NCBI GenBank assembly: GCA_900550525.1
Contig: URSN01000066.1
Span: forward strand, 1-10,496
Origin: an uncultured Eubacteriales bacterium
Lineage (GTDB): Bacteria; Bacillota; Clostridia; Christensenellales; CAG-138
Direction: 5' to 3'
DNA: 10,496 bases
The position numbers were made by a program, and so were the translations under genes. Numbering within the stretch: position 1 is the first letter of the stretch; each line of letters opens with the position of its first letter. Below the pieces are notes generated by a model. That model ran no database searches. It saw only the letters and a list, made by a program, of their open reading frames with translations, and had not been told where the DNA came from. Positions 1 through 6,662 of the stretch are shown here, piece by piece.

Positions 1-683
1 ACGGCGGCCACGCCGCCCTTGGCGACCGGGAACAGCGTGTCGATGACGCGCTGGCCGGTGATCATCGGCTCGGTCGGCGCGATCTTCTCCGCATAGGGGC
101 GGCCGCGGCGCACGGGCCAGCGCTGCAGCATGGGCAGCTCAATGGTCTTGCCGTCCTGCTCGAGACGCGCGATGGGCTGGACGATGTTGGCCTGCCCCGC
201 ATGGAGCCAGGTCAGCTTGCCCGATACGCCCGGCGGGACCATGATCTTGTGCAGCACGGCCTCCGTCTCCTGCACGGTGCCGCGCACGTCGCCGCCGGTC
301 AGCTCGTCGCCGACCTTGGCCACGGGCACGAATTCCCACAGCTTATCATGGGCGAGCGCGTCGACCATGATGCCGCGCGCGATCCGGTCGCCCGCCTGCC
401 GGCGCACGACGTCCAGCGGGCGCTGGATGCCGTCGTAGATCGACTCGATGAGGCCGGGCGCAAGCTCCACCGAGAGCGGCGCGCCGGTGGACACGACCGG
501 TTCGCCCGGACCGATGCCGCCCGTCTCCTCATAGACCTGTATGGATGCGCGGTCACCGCGCAGCTCAATGACCTCGCCGATCAGGTGCTTGTCGGACACG
601 CGTACCACGTCGTACATCTGCACGTCCGCCATGCCGCCCGCCACGATGAGAGGTCCTGAAACCTTGATGATCGTACCTTGCAT
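1..683 (-). CDS. atpA: V-type ATP synthase subunit A (catalytic), N-terminal part
   Basis: This is the N-terminal third of the catalytic A subunit of a V-type (A/V-type) ATPase, the subunit that binds and hydrolyses or makes ATP in the cytoplasmic V1 head. The window holds 227 codons of a protein normally near 590 residues. It begins MQGTIIKVSGPLIVAGGM, the start of the N-terminal beta barrel. It continues through the extra 'non-homologous' region that separates A subunits from F-type beta subunits, and reaches the conserved stretch VIDTLFPVAKGGVAAV. The family's Walker A loop (GPFGAGKT type) should follow at once, so the cut falls just before the active site. The ATG at 683 has a GGAAGGG ribosome site at 694-700, ten bases upstream. 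It follows subunit F after 18 bases; B and D subunits are expected beyond the window. The identity is very secure; the truncation is only the window edge. Confidence 0.96.
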   Translation of the reverse strand, partial: MQGTIIKVSGPLIVAGGMADVQMYDVVRVSDKHLIGEVIELRGDRASIQVYEETGGIGPGEPVVSTGAPLSVELAPGLIESIYDGIQRPLDVVRRQAGDRIARGIMVDALAHDKLWEFVPVAKVGDELTGGDVRGTVQETEAVLHKIMVPPGVSGKLTWLHAGQANIVQPIARLEQDGKTIELPMLQRWPVRRGRPYAEKIAPTEPMITGQRVIDTLFPVAKGGVAA

Positions 684-701
684 AAGTTCTTCGCCCTTCC
701 G

Positions 702-1019
702 TTAAGTATTGAATAAAATGTCCACGCCGACGGCCTTTTCCACATTCTGCTTGAGCGCCTGAATCCCGACGCCCGTCGAGCCCTGGTTGTCCGGAATCGG
801 GATGATGGCCGGGTACGCCTCCGCGCTGTATTCCTGCACGGTTTCGGCGCACGCGGCGTAGAGCTTCTCCGTCACGAAGATGACGGCATACCCGTCGCGC
901 GCCAGCCGGTGCAGGCGGCGGTTCGCCTGCTCGCCGTCCGTCTCATAGAACACGTCAAGGCCGACCGCCTGAAACAGCATGACGGAATCCTTGTCGCCAA
1001 TAACGCCCATCTTAGCCAT
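702..1019 (-). CDS. atpF: V-type ATP synthase subunit F
   Basis: Subunit F is a small Rossmann-like protein that sits on the central rotor stalk with subunit D and links rotation of the membrane ring to the V1 head. The 105-residue product has the usual family length. It begins MAKMGVIGDKDSV, and the GDKDSV turn (residues 8-13) is a family hallmark. A hydrophobic beta strand YAVIFVTE lies near residue 45, and PIPDNQGSTGVG (residues 74-85) is the typical glycine-rich end. I chose the ATG at 1019 because it overlaps the stop of subunit C in ATGGCTAA and has an AGAGG about 13 bases upstream. An ATG at 1010 would remove three residues and cannot be ruled out. It lies between C and A in the operon. 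E. hirae calls this subunit NtpG. Confidence 0.93.
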   Translation of the reverse strand: MAKMGVIGDKDSVMLFQAVGLDVFYETDGEQANRRLHRLARDGYAVIFVTEKLYAACAETVQEYSAEAYPAIIPIPDNQGSTGVGIQALKQNVEKAVGVDILFNT

Positions 1020-2001
1020 ACAGCTCACACAACCTCTCTTGCATGACCGCGTCGTCAAGGCCGTTGCGCTTGACCGTTACGATCATCCGGACTGCGCGCG
1101 CCTCGCGGTCGCGCGCGAGCAGATAGCCGACAAGCCGCTGCACGGATGCGATGTCGTGCCGGTAGGGGCGCACGAGCGAGAGCAGGTAGTCCTCCCGCGC
1201 GCGCTCGAGCGCGCCGATGGAGCCGGTGCGCTGCATGTCGGCAAGGCCCGCGGCGATCGCGTCGCGCGCAGGGCTTGCCGAAAGCGCGCGCAGCAGCGCC
1301 TCGTCGGACAGTTCAAACGCCTGCAGCAGTGCCTCGTGCCGCACGCCGCCCTCCGGCAGCAGCGCCTCGTGCAGTTCCTCCCGCGCGGCGCCCATGGCGC
1401 GCAGGCGCAGCAGCGTGATCACGTTGTCAAAATCGCACAGCGCCGTAAAATAGGCGGCCGCAAACGCGTCGTGATTCCGGCGGGCCGTTTCCAGCGCGTA
1501 CGACAGGTAGGCGCAATCGAGCGCGATGCTCACGCGCTGCGGCTCCGCCTCCACGCGCAGCCGCTCCTCGAGCGCGTCCAGCGCGTCCGCCAGCGCGGCC
1601 GGCAGCAGGCCGTATTCCTGCTCGGCGACGGCGGCCTTGAGCTGTTCCGGCTCGTACAGGCCGCCCAGGAGCAGCGGCACCTCCGCCTGCTCGAGCAGGC
1701 GCGCCTTGATCAGGAGCTTGAGGTTGTGCACGTCCGTCTCCAGCAGGAACAGATCCGTCAGCTCCGGCTTTGGCGAGATCGCCCGGATCTCGCGCGCGGC
1801 CTCTGCGCGGACGTTTTCGATCATGCGCTCGCAGTCGGACGCGGTCGCATCCGGCAGGTTGCCGTAGCGCGCGTCGAGCAGGACGCGCATCGCGTCCTCC
1901 AGGCTGCCGTCGGCCATACGCTTGACGGCCCTGCGGTCGAGCAGCCCGTTCTCAAGCGCGCTGATGCGCGCGCAGGCATATGCGCAGCTCGGCTGTTGCA
2001 T
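1012..2001 (-). CDS. atpC: V-type ATP synthase subunit C (rotor adaptor)
   Basis: Subunit C, homologous to eukaryotic V-ATPase subunit d, is the funnel-shaped, mostly helical adaptor that seats the D/F stalk on the membrane K ring. The 329-residue product matches the family length. Its N-terminal YACARISALENGLLDRR resembles the usual 'YAVARIRALE...LLD' opening. The rest is rich in Leu, Ala, Arg and Glu, with pairs such as ETDVHNLKLLIKARL that are typical of the family, and no membrane helix is seen. Two starts are possible. The ATG at 2016 forms a TGATG overlap with the subunit E stop and would add five residues (MGGTR). The ATG at 2001 has a strong GGGAGGG six bases upstream and places the conserved YAYA-like motif near the N terminus, so I prefer it. 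It overlaps the start of subunit F by eight bases. Confidence 0.92.
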   Translation of the reverse strand: MQQPSCAYACARISALENGLLDRRAVKRMADGSLEDAMRVLLDARYGNLPDATASDCERMIENVRAEAAREIRAISPKPELTDLFLLETDVHNLKLLIKARLLEQAEVPLLLGGLYEPEQLKAAVAEQEYGLLPAALADALDALEERLRVEAEPQRVSIALDCAYLSYALETARRNHDAFAAAYFTALCDFDNVITLLRLRAMGAAREELHEALLPEGGVRHEALLQAFELSDEALLRALSASPARDAIAAGLADMQRTGSIGALERAREDYLLSLVRPYRHDIASVQRLVGYLLARDREARAVRMIVTVKRNGLDDAVMQERLCELYG

Positions 2002-2007
2002 ACGCGT

Positions 2008-2014
2008 CCCTCCC
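2008..2014 (-). promoter_or_regulatory. Ribosome binding site that decides the subunit C start
   Basis: The minus strand reads GGGAGGG here, six bases before the ATG at 2001. It lies immediately after the in-frame ATG at 2016, so a ribosome bound to it cannot use that upstream ATG. This favours the shorter subunit C. The site overlaps the end of subunit E coding sequence, consistent with translational coupling. Confidence 0.7.
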
Positions 2015-2015
2015 A

Positions 2016-2597
2016 TCAGCCGAACAGCAGATCGGCCACGTTCGTTTCTTCATTATCGCGCAGCTGCCCGAGGATGGCCCGGAAGGAGCAATCCTTTTCA
2101 TAGCTGCGGCCGACGAGCAGGAACCCGCCGTCGATCGGCGCGTCCTGTTCGGACAGGCGCAGGCCCTGTACGGGCAGGCTGCAGAGCATCGCGGCGATCG
2201 CCGCGCGGTCGGCCGCTGCGGGCACAATGGTCTCCCCGCCCGCCGCCTCCGCTTCCAGCAGGCGGCGGCAGATCGCGCCGCGTGCGTCCGCATCGAGGGC
2301 GCAGAGCCCCTCATAGGCGCGCCGGAACGCTTCGTCGATGACGAGGCGCTTCTTTTGCAGCGCGGCCTTGCGGCCGTCGAGCGAGGCGCGCGTTTTTCCG
2401 CTGTCCACCAGCGCGGCGGCGGCGGCTTCCCGCCTGGCGGCGCAATCGGCCGAATAGGCCTCCATGCGCGCCTGCGCCTCGCTGCGGAGCGCCTGCGCGC
2501 CGGCTTTTGCGTCATCGAGGACGCGCCCGGCGTCCGCGCGGGCGTCGTCCAGGATGCGTTCGGCCAGCTTGTTGGCGCCGTTGCTGTTCATCTCCAT
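2016..2597 (-). CDS. atpE: V-type ATP synthase subunit E (peripheral stalk)
   Basis: Subunit E pairs with the G/H subunit to form the peripheral stalks that hold the V1 head still against the membrane I subunit. The 193-residue product fits the family. The first 100 or so residues form a charged, Ala-rich, heptad-like helix (ERILDDARADAGRVLDDAKA onward), the coiled-coil half. The C-terminal half is a globular alpha/beta domain ending in the family motif IDGGFLLV (starting near residue 155), which is the part that binds the A/B head. I chose the ATG at 2597, 19 bases after the subunit K stop, with a G-rich GGCGGGGGTG stretch just upstream. An in-frame ATG at 2627 would overlap subunit K and an ATG at 2591 is also possible. 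It meets subunit C in a TGATG junction. Confidence 0.93.
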   Translation of the reverse strand: MEMNSNGANKLAERILDDARADAGRVLDDAKAGAQALRSEAQARMEAYSADCAARREAAAAALVDSGKTRASLDGRKAALQKKRLVIDEAFRRAYEGLCALDADARGAICRRLLEAEAAGGETIVPAAADRAAIAAMLCSLPVQGLRLSEQDAPIDGGFLLVGRSYEKDCSFRAILGQLRDNEETNVADLLFG

Positions 2598-2616
2598 CGT
2601 GGCACCCCCGCCTGGA

Positions 2617-3093
2617 TCAGACGGCAACGCCGTTCACGAGCAGGAACGAGATGAGCAGCGAGAGGACCGCGTACGTCTCGACCATGACGGTCATCAGCAT
2701 GCCCTTACCGGATTCCTCCGGCTTCTTGGCGATCATGTTGATCGCCGCGCAGGCCGTATTGCCCTGCGCGATGGCGGAGAGCAGACCGCCAAAGGCGATC
2801 GGGATGGCGGCAAAGAGCAGGTGCAGCCCGGTCGTCGGGTCCGTGATGGGCGCGCCGCTGAGCAGGCCGGCCTTGGTCGCAATGACGAACGCGATCAGCA
2901 GGCCGTAGATGCCCTGTGTGCCCGGCAGCAGCTGCAGCAGCAGGCAGGAGCCGAAGCGGTCCGGGTCCTCCGAGCAGACGCCGGCGCTCGCTTCGCCGGC
3001 CTTGCCGACGCCGATCGCGCTGCCGATGCCCGCCAAGACCGCCGCCATCGCCGCGCCGGCCGCCGCAAAAAGTACGCCCCAATTGAGTTCCAT
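2617..3093 (-). CDS. ntpK: V-type ATP synthase subunit K (Na+-type proteolipid ring)
   Basis: This is the rotor-ring proteolipid that carries the coupling ion through the membrane. The 158-residue protein is a fused two-hairpin form with four membrane helices (about 7-30, 48-73, 88-112 and 131-156), like 156-residue E. hirae NtpK. The single ion-binding acid is Glu139 in VETYA, with the first hairpin lacking an acid at the matching place. Leu56, Thr59, Gln60 and Tyr63 (LLPGTQGIYG) and Gln110 (AIAQG) correspond to E. hirae Leu61, Thr64, Gln65, Tyr68 and Gln110. In the E. hirae ring structure these residues, with Glu139, bind or fence the Na+ ion. Na+ coupling is therefore a good inference, not a measurement. 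The ATG at 3093 has a perfect AAGGAGG (3102-3108) eight bases upstream, the strongest ribosome site here, fitting the need for about ten copies per complex. Confidence 0.95.
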   Translation of the reverse strand: MELNWGVLFAAAGAAMAAVLAGIGSAIGVGKAGEASAGVCSEDPDRFGSCLLLQLLPGTQGIYGLLIAFVIATKAGLLSGAPITDPTTGLHLLFAAIPIAFGGLLSAIAQGNTACAAINMIAKKPEESGKGMLMTVMVETYAVLSLLISFLLVNGVAV

Positions 3094-3101
3094 GTGTCTG
3101 T

Positions 3102-3108
3102 CCTCCTT
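3102..3108 (-). promoter_or_regulatory. Consensus ribosome binding site of subunit K
   Basis: The minus strand reads AAGGAGG eight bases before the subunit K ATG. It is the closest match to the anti-Shine-Dalgarno consensus in the operon. This fits the higher copy number of the ring subunit relative to the single I, C, D and F subunits. Confidence 0.75.
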
Positions 3109-3122
3109 CAGTGGTAGTGGTC

Positions 3123-5048
3123 TTATGGTTCGGTAATCTGTACGTGTTTTGTCTTGTAGCCGAGCGGGCGGAACGTCCTGCCGCCTGCTTCATAGAACTT
3201 GCCGTAAAACTCCACATACTGGAGCCTTGCGCAGTGGACGAACGCGCCCAGGGTATTGATCGCCAGGTTGAACAGGTGCAGGCCGACCAGCAGCGCGCAG
3301 GCGACGGCGACGCCCAAGATCTTCAGGATGATGTTGGGCGAGCCCATGAGCATGGAGCAGATGTCGTTGAACACGGACGCGATGACGCCCGTGGCGATGC
3401 CCAGCGCGAACAGGCGCGCGTACGACAGGATATCCGACAGCACGCCGGAGATGTTGTACAGCTCGCCAAGGCCGGAGATCGTCCGCTTGATGGGGTTGCG
3501 CTTGCCGCGGCCCTTGAACAGCAGGATCAGCAGCGCGCCGATGCCCGCGAGGATGAGGCCGGGGTATTGCAGGAAGCCGAGGCCGACCATCGGACCGCCG
3601 ACGCCGGCGATCAGGCCCACGATGATGAACATCCAGGAGAGCGTGTCGAACACGGCGCCCTGCCAGTCGCCCTGCGCAAACGATTCCTTCACGCGCAGGC
3701 CGTACCCGATGAGGATGTGCACCACGCCGAGCCCGAAGCACAGGATCAGCATGCCGATGGGGTCGGTCATCGGGTCGAGGATGATCGGGAACAGGTCGTC
3801 CGTGCCGAGCAGCACATCGAAGTCCAGCCCGAACACCGTGCCGACCAGCACGCCCCAGATGATGGTGGACAGCCCGCGCCACAGCAGCACGCGCGCCAGC
3901 CCGCCCATCATGCCCGTCGGCCGGCGGAGCCTGATGAACAGCGCGCAGCCGATGGCAAGCAGCAATCCGTAGCCGGAATCGCTCAGCATCAGGCCGAACA
4001 GGACGATGTAGGGGATGGCCATGAACGGCGTGGGGTCCATGCCGCGCGGATCGGGTCGCGAATACAGGTCCGTCACGACCTCGAACGGGGTGACGAATCT
4101 GTTGTTTTTGACCACGGAGGGCGGCGTCTCGTCGTCGTTGGGGTCGCGGGTGAACAGGCAATAGGCGTCCGTAACGCCGGCAACGGCGCGCTCCACGTCG
4201 GAGCGCCGGTTTTCCGGCACCCAGCCGTGCAGCTCGAACGTGGCCGCCGTGCGCGAAAGCTCCGCCGCGGCCAGCGCGCGGTCGCGCTCGATCACGGCCG
4301 CGTCGCAGGCGCTTCTGAGCAGCTCGCCGTACGCGCCCTTTTCGGCAAGGAGCGATTCCTGCGCGGCAAGCTTGTCCTGCAGTTCCCTGTTTTCGGACAG
4401 CAGCTTTTCATGCGCCTCGGCCGGCGTGCCGGCGAGCCTGGGAAATGCGACGTCCGTCCAGGACAGCGATTTGAGAAAGGAGGCGACCGACTTGGCGTCG
4501 TCCGGGCGGCAGGCGACGAGCACCGGCAGCTCCGCGCCGTCGCCGAAGGACTGATACTCCGCCGCGTCGCCAAGCTCGGCAAGGCGCGGATAATCGGCGG
4601 GCGCGAGCATGCCGGTAAAGTAGCGCACCGTCTTGGCCGAGCGGAACGCCTGCATATCCGCCGGGAACGCCATCCACGGCTCCAGCAGCTCCGCAAGGCC
4701 GAGGTTCTTTTCGATCTGCGCGCGCAGGCCGGAGATCTCCCGCTGGAGCTGCTCGACCTCCTCGCTGCAGCGCATGGCCTCCGGCAGCTCGCCGACGATC
4801 TGGCCGACCGTCGTTTCCGGCAGGGGCGAGAGCATGCTGCGCTTTGCCGCATAGGGTTTGATCGCGTTGAGCGCGCCCGTGAGGCGCTGCACGCGCTGCT
4901 CCGCCTCGTCAAGCGCGGGCGCGGCCGTCTGCGCGGCCTCTTCCTCCGGGATGACCTCCACGGCGCTGAGCCGCTGGAGCGCTTTGAGGATTTCAGCCTC
5001 GTCCGCCTTGTGCGCCACAAGGGTCAGGCGCTTCATCGGGATAATCAT
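3123..5048 (-). CDS. ntpI: V-type ATP synthase subunit I (membrane stator, 'a' homologue)
   Basis: Subunit I is the membrane stator that provides the ion half-channels next to the K ring and anchors the peripheral stalks. The 641-residue length is typical. Residues 1-330 are a cytoplasmic arm with two helical stretches (about 84-120 and 205-262) that should pack as a coiled coil. From about residue 340 there are seven or eight membrane helices. GLMLSDSGYGLLL (near 352-364) is a family motif. SYARLFALG holds Arg545 and HCARLQYVEF holds Arg608; these match the two essential arginines known as R735 and R799 in yeast Vph1 (R573 and R629 in E. hirae). The C terminus FYEAGGRTFRPLGY is also characteristic. 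The ATG at 5048 overlaps the preceding stop as ATGA, with AGGAG five bases upstream. A second ATG at 5036 is less favoured. The stop is 29 bases before subunit K. Confidence 0.96.
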   Translation of the reverse strand: MIIPMKRLTLVAHKADEAEILKALQRLSAVEVIPEEEAAQTAAPALDEAEQRVQRLTGALNAIKPYAAKRSMLSPLPETTVGQIVGELPEAMRCSEEVEQLQREISGLRAQIEKNLGLAELLEPWMAFPADMQAFRSAKTVRYFTGMLAPADYPRLAELGDAAEYQSFGDGAELPVLVACRPDDAKSVASFLKSLSWTDVAFPRLAGTPAEAHEKLLSENRELQDKLAAQESLLAEKGAYGELLRSACDAAVIERDRALAAAELSRTAATFELHGWVPENRRSDVERAVAGVTDAYCLFTRDPNDDETPPSVVKNNRFVTPFEVVTDLYSRPDPRGMDPTPFMAIPYIVLFGLMLSDSGYGLLLAIGCALFIRLRRPTGMMGGLARVLLWRGLSTIIWGVLVGTVFGLDFDVLLGTDDLFPIILDPMTDPIGMLILCFGLGVVHILIGYGLRVKESFAQGDWQGAVFDTLSWMFIIVGLIAGVGGPMVGLGFLQYPGLILAGIGALLILLFKGRGKRNPIKRTISGLGELYNISGVLSDILSYARLFALGIATGVIASVFNDICSMLMGSPNIILKILGVAVACALLVGLHLFNLAINTLGAFVHCARLQYVEFYGKFYEAGGRTFRPLGYKTKHVQITEP

Positions 5049-5359
5049 GCGATCTCCTGCACTTTCCCGAGCAGATAGGCCGCGGCTTCATCCAGGCGCG
5101 CGCGGGCAGCGGCGCACTGCTCGTCCGCCTCGCTGCCGAGCTTTTGGAGCATTTCATCCGCGAGCGCGCCGGCGGAAGCCTCCGCCTCGGCAAGGCGCGC
5201 GCGCGTCAAATCGCGCTCGCGTTGCTCAAGCGCAGCCTGTTCCTCTTGGATGGCTGTTCTGGTGGATTGCAGTAGATCCCGCGCCTCAGCGGCCGCCTGC
5301 TGGCGGATGTTCTCCGACTGTGTTTCCGCATTTGCGATCTCTTCGATGATCGAGCGCAT
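5045..5359 (-). CDS. V-type ATP synthase subunit G/H (peripheral stalk)
   Basis: This is the small coiled-coil partner of subunit E in the peripheral stalk, called AhaH in archaea and NtpF in E. hirae. The 104-residue product is nearly all predicted helix. It begins MRSIIEEIANAETQSENIRQ, the usual 'I..I..AE..A..I...A..EA' spacing, and carries heptad-like runs of Ala, Glu, Gln and Arg with no membrane segment. It opens the ATPase operon, as the homologous gene does in E. hirae. The ATG at 5359 is preferred because GGAGG (5368-5372) lies eight bases before it, whereas an in-frame ATG at 5365 would have only two bases of spacing. The end overlaps subunit I as ATGA. Low sequence conservation is normal for this family, so the call rests partly on position; a simple helical protein of another kind is unlikely here. 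Confidence 0.88.
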   Translation of the reverse strand: MRSIIEEIANAETQSENIRQQAAAEARDLLQSTRTAIQEEQAALEQRERDLTRARLAEAEASAGALADEMLQKLGSEADEQCAAARARLDEAAAYLLGKVQEIA

Positions 5360-5367
5360 TCGCATTA

Positions 5368-5372
5368 CCTCC
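5368..5372 (-). promoter_or_regulatory. Ribosome binding site that decides the subunit G/H start
   Basis: The minus strand reads GGAGG here. The ATG at 5365 is only two bases away and the ATG at 5359 is eight bases away, so the second start is favoured. This is the first translation signal of the ATPase operon. Confidence 0.7.
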
Positions 5373-5466
5373 GTGCCGTCAATACTTGCTGAAAGTGGTG
5401 AGCGTCTGCAACAGCATGAATTCCCGCTAAGCGCGGGCGCATGCGCCGCATCGTATAGGAAGATAT

Positions 5467-5499
5467 TCAGTTTTGGGCCGCGAACTGAGGCTTACGGCC
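5467..5499 (-). other. Interleaved inverted repeats (possible pseudoknot)
   Basis: On the minus strand the order is GGCCG (5495-5499), TCAGTT (5483-5488), CGGCC (5476-5480) and AACTGA (5467-5472). The first pairs with the third over five bases and the second with the fourth over six. The pairings are interleaved, so they form either an H-type pseudoknot with loops of six, two and three bases, or two mutually exclusive stems. The complementarity is seen directly; folding and function are inference, and chance is possible in GC-rich DNA. Confidence 0.35.
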
Positions 5500-5500
5500 G

Positions 5501-5519
5501 CCGCCTGCGGGGCAGGCGG
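5501..5519 (-). terminator. GC hairpin after upp, weak terminator or attenuator
   Basis: CCGCCTGC and GCAGGCGG pair perfectly over eight bases around a three-base loop, starting three bases after the upp stop. The position fits a terminator for the upp transcript. On the minus strand no U-run follows, so strong intrinsic termination is doubtful. On the plus strand the hairpin is followed by a T-rich stretch, but no plus-strand gene is present. It may cause partial termination, protect the 3' end, or help attenuate entry into the ATPase operon. Confidence 0.4.
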
Positions 5520-5522
5520 GCT

Positions 5523-6152
5523 TTATTTGGTGCCGAACAGGCGATCCCCCGCGTCGCCAAGGCCGGGCACGATGTAGCCGTGATCGTCGAGACATTCGTC
5601 CACGCTGGCGACGTAGATATCGACGTCCGGATGCGACTGCTGCATCGCGTTGATGCCCTCCGGCGCGGCGAGCAGGCACACCAGGCGCACGCTCTTTGCC
5701 CCCGCCTCCTTGACAATGCGCGCCGCCTCGATGGCGGAATTGCCGGTGGCGAGCATGGGATCGACGATGATCACATCCCGCTCCTCCACATCCGGCGGGA
5801 GCTTGCAGTAGTACGAGGTGGGCATGAGCGTGTCCGGATTGCGGTAGAGCCCGATGTGCCCCATCTTCGCATTCGGCAGCAGGTTCATCATGCCGTCCGC
5901 CATGCCGAGCCCGGCGCGCAGGATGGGTACGACCGCCAGCTTCTCGTTGGCCAGGAATTTGGCCTTCGTTTTGCACAGGGGCGTCTGGATCTCACATTCG
6001 CGCAGCTCAAGGTTGCGCGTCACCTCGTACGCCATCAGCATGGCAAGTTCCGTAACCAGCTCACGGAACGCCTTTGCGCCCGTGTCCTTGTCGCGCAGCA
6101 GCGACAGCTTATGCTGCACGAGCGGATGGTCGATCACAATCACGTTTGACAA
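5523..6152 (-). CDS. upp: Uracil phosphoribosyltransferase
   Basis: Upp joins uracil to PRPP to give UMP and pyrophosphate, the pyrimidine salvage step in the cytoplasm. The 209-residue length is standard. ILRAGLGM (residues 77-84) is the conserved segment around the pyrophosphate-binding loop. [14 protein letters not shown] (127-140) is the PRPP-binding motif, and [15 protein letters not shown] (193-207) is the uracil-binding C-terminal segment. All key residues look intact. The start is a TTG at 6152; AAAGGGGG lies eight bases upstream and the protein begins [17 protein letters not shown], the normal family N terminus, so the rare start codon is well supported. It follows rpiB by 17 bases. 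In Firmicutes upp often sits just before the ATP synthase operon, as it does here. Confidence 0.97.
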   Translation of the reverse strand: MSNVIVIDHPLVQHKLSLLRDKDTGAKAFRELVTELAMLMAYEVTRNLELRECEIQTPLCKTKAKFLANEKLAVVPILRAGLGMADGMMNLLPNAKMGHIGLYRNPDTLMPTSYYCKLPPDVEERDVIIVDPMLATGNSAIEAARIVKEAGAKSVRLVCLLAAPEGINAMQQSHPDVDIYVASVDECLDDHGYIVPGLGDAGDRLFGTK

Positions 6153-6160
6153 TGCAGCAA

Positions 6161-6168
6161 CCCCCTTT
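6161..6168 (-). promoter_or_regulatory. Ribosome binding site supporting the TTG start of upp
   Basis: The minus strand reads AAAGGGGG, eight bases before the TTG at 6152. No in-frame ATG or GTG lies closer with suitable spacing. The next in-frame candidate, a GTG three codons later, would sit 17 bases from the site. Confidence 0.6.
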
Positions 6169-6169
6169 G

Positions 6170-6643
6170 TTATCCTTTTTCGTATGCGGCGATCTTGGCG
6201 ATCCGGCGCTTGTGCCGCTCCTGCCCGGGCCGGTCGCCCTCAAACTGGGTGGCGAACCACGTTTCCACGATGCGGTCGGTCTGTTCGTCGCTGAGCGAAT
6301 GCGCGCTCAGCGCAAGGACGTTGGCGTCGTTGTGGCGGCGCGTCATCTCCGCCGCATAGGCGTCGGCGCAGAGCGAGCAGCGGATGCCGCGCACCTTGTT
6401 TGCCGCGATGCACATGCCGATGCCGGTCGTGCAGACCAGTATGGCGCGGTCGAACCGTCCGTCCGCCACGGATTCCGCCACCGGGAACGCGATGTCCGGA
6501 TAGTCGTAACCCGTCTCCGCATCGTGACAGCCGAAATCGCAGACCTGATAGCCGCGCGCCTTGAGCCAGGCAACGATGTGCTCCTTGCGTTCGAACCCGC
6601 CGTGGTCGCTCCCGACGGCTACCCTGCATACGCTGTTCGTCAT
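6170..6643 (-). CDS. rpiB: RpiB-family sugar-phosphate isomerase (ribose 5-phosphate isomerase B)
   Basis: RpiB interconverts ribose 5-phosphate and ribulose 5-phosphate in the pentose phosphate pathway; relatives act on galactose 6-phosphate (LacAB) or allose 6-phosphate. The 157-residue protein begins with [16 protein letters not shown], the conserved substrate-binding N terminus. [14 protein letters not shown] and HNDANVLAL (from His104) are further family blocks. The catalytic cysteine motif, usually CGTGIGM, reads CTTGIGM with Cys71 kept and the following Gly replaced by Thr. Conserved [10 protein letters not shown] follows directly. The ATG at 6643 has GAAGG seven bases upstream and lies 19 bases after sua5. 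RpiB next to Sua5 and Upp is a conserved Firmicutes arrangement (ywlF in Bacillus), which supports the housekeeping role over a sugar-specific one. The substrate remains an inference. Confidence 0.92.
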   Translation of the reverse strand: MTNSVCRVAVGSDHGGFERKEHIVAWLKARGYQVCDFGCHDAETGYDYPDIAFPVAESVADGRFDRAILVCTTGIGMCIAANKVRGIRCSLCADAYAAEMTRRHNDANVLALSAHSLSDEQTDRIVETWFATQFEGDRPGQERHKRRIAKIAAYEKG

Positions 6644-6662
6644 GCTTCTACCTTCGCTCCCA

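Larger units (their letters stand above)
5373..5522 (-). promoter_or_regulatory. Leader / intergenic region before the V-type ATPase operon
   Basis: This 150-base gap between upp and subunit G/H is the only sizeable non-coding stretch in the window. Read on the minus strand it holds, in order, a strong GC hairpin, two interleaved inverted repeats, a 12-base perfect palindrome (5436-5447), an overlapping five-pair hairpin (CCGC-rich arms at 5423-5427 and 5433-5437), and the ribosome site. No good -35/-10 pair was found. TATACG at 5452-5457 lacks a -35, and TTGCAG further down lacks a -10. The region may be a structured leader for readthrough transcription from upp, or may hold a promoter of a type I cannot recognise. 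Coding in this gap is not supported. Confidence 0.45.

Noticed and set aside
979..2103. A 374-codon plus-strand open frame opposite subunits F, C and E.
   Set aside because: It spans three convincing minus-strand genes, is rich in Arg, Gln and Ala without motifs, and reflects high GC codon structure in the opposite frame.
3111..5078. A 655-codon open frame on the plus strand opposite subunit I.
   Set aside because: It is the antisense shadow of a well-supported gene in GC-rich DNA. Its product is a low-complexity Arg, Ala, Gln and His mix with no family motif, and it has no neighbours on that strand.
5375..5412. A possible promoter TTGCAG with an 18-base spacer before the ATPase operon.
   Set aside because: The -10 position reads AAGTAT, only three of six matches, so the pair is not convincing.
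5501..5526. A plus-strand intrinsic terminator (GC hairpin followed by a T-rich tail).
   Set aside because: No plus-strand gene precedes it, and the T-rich tail is the end of upp read backwards; it was kept only as a hairpin on the minus strand.
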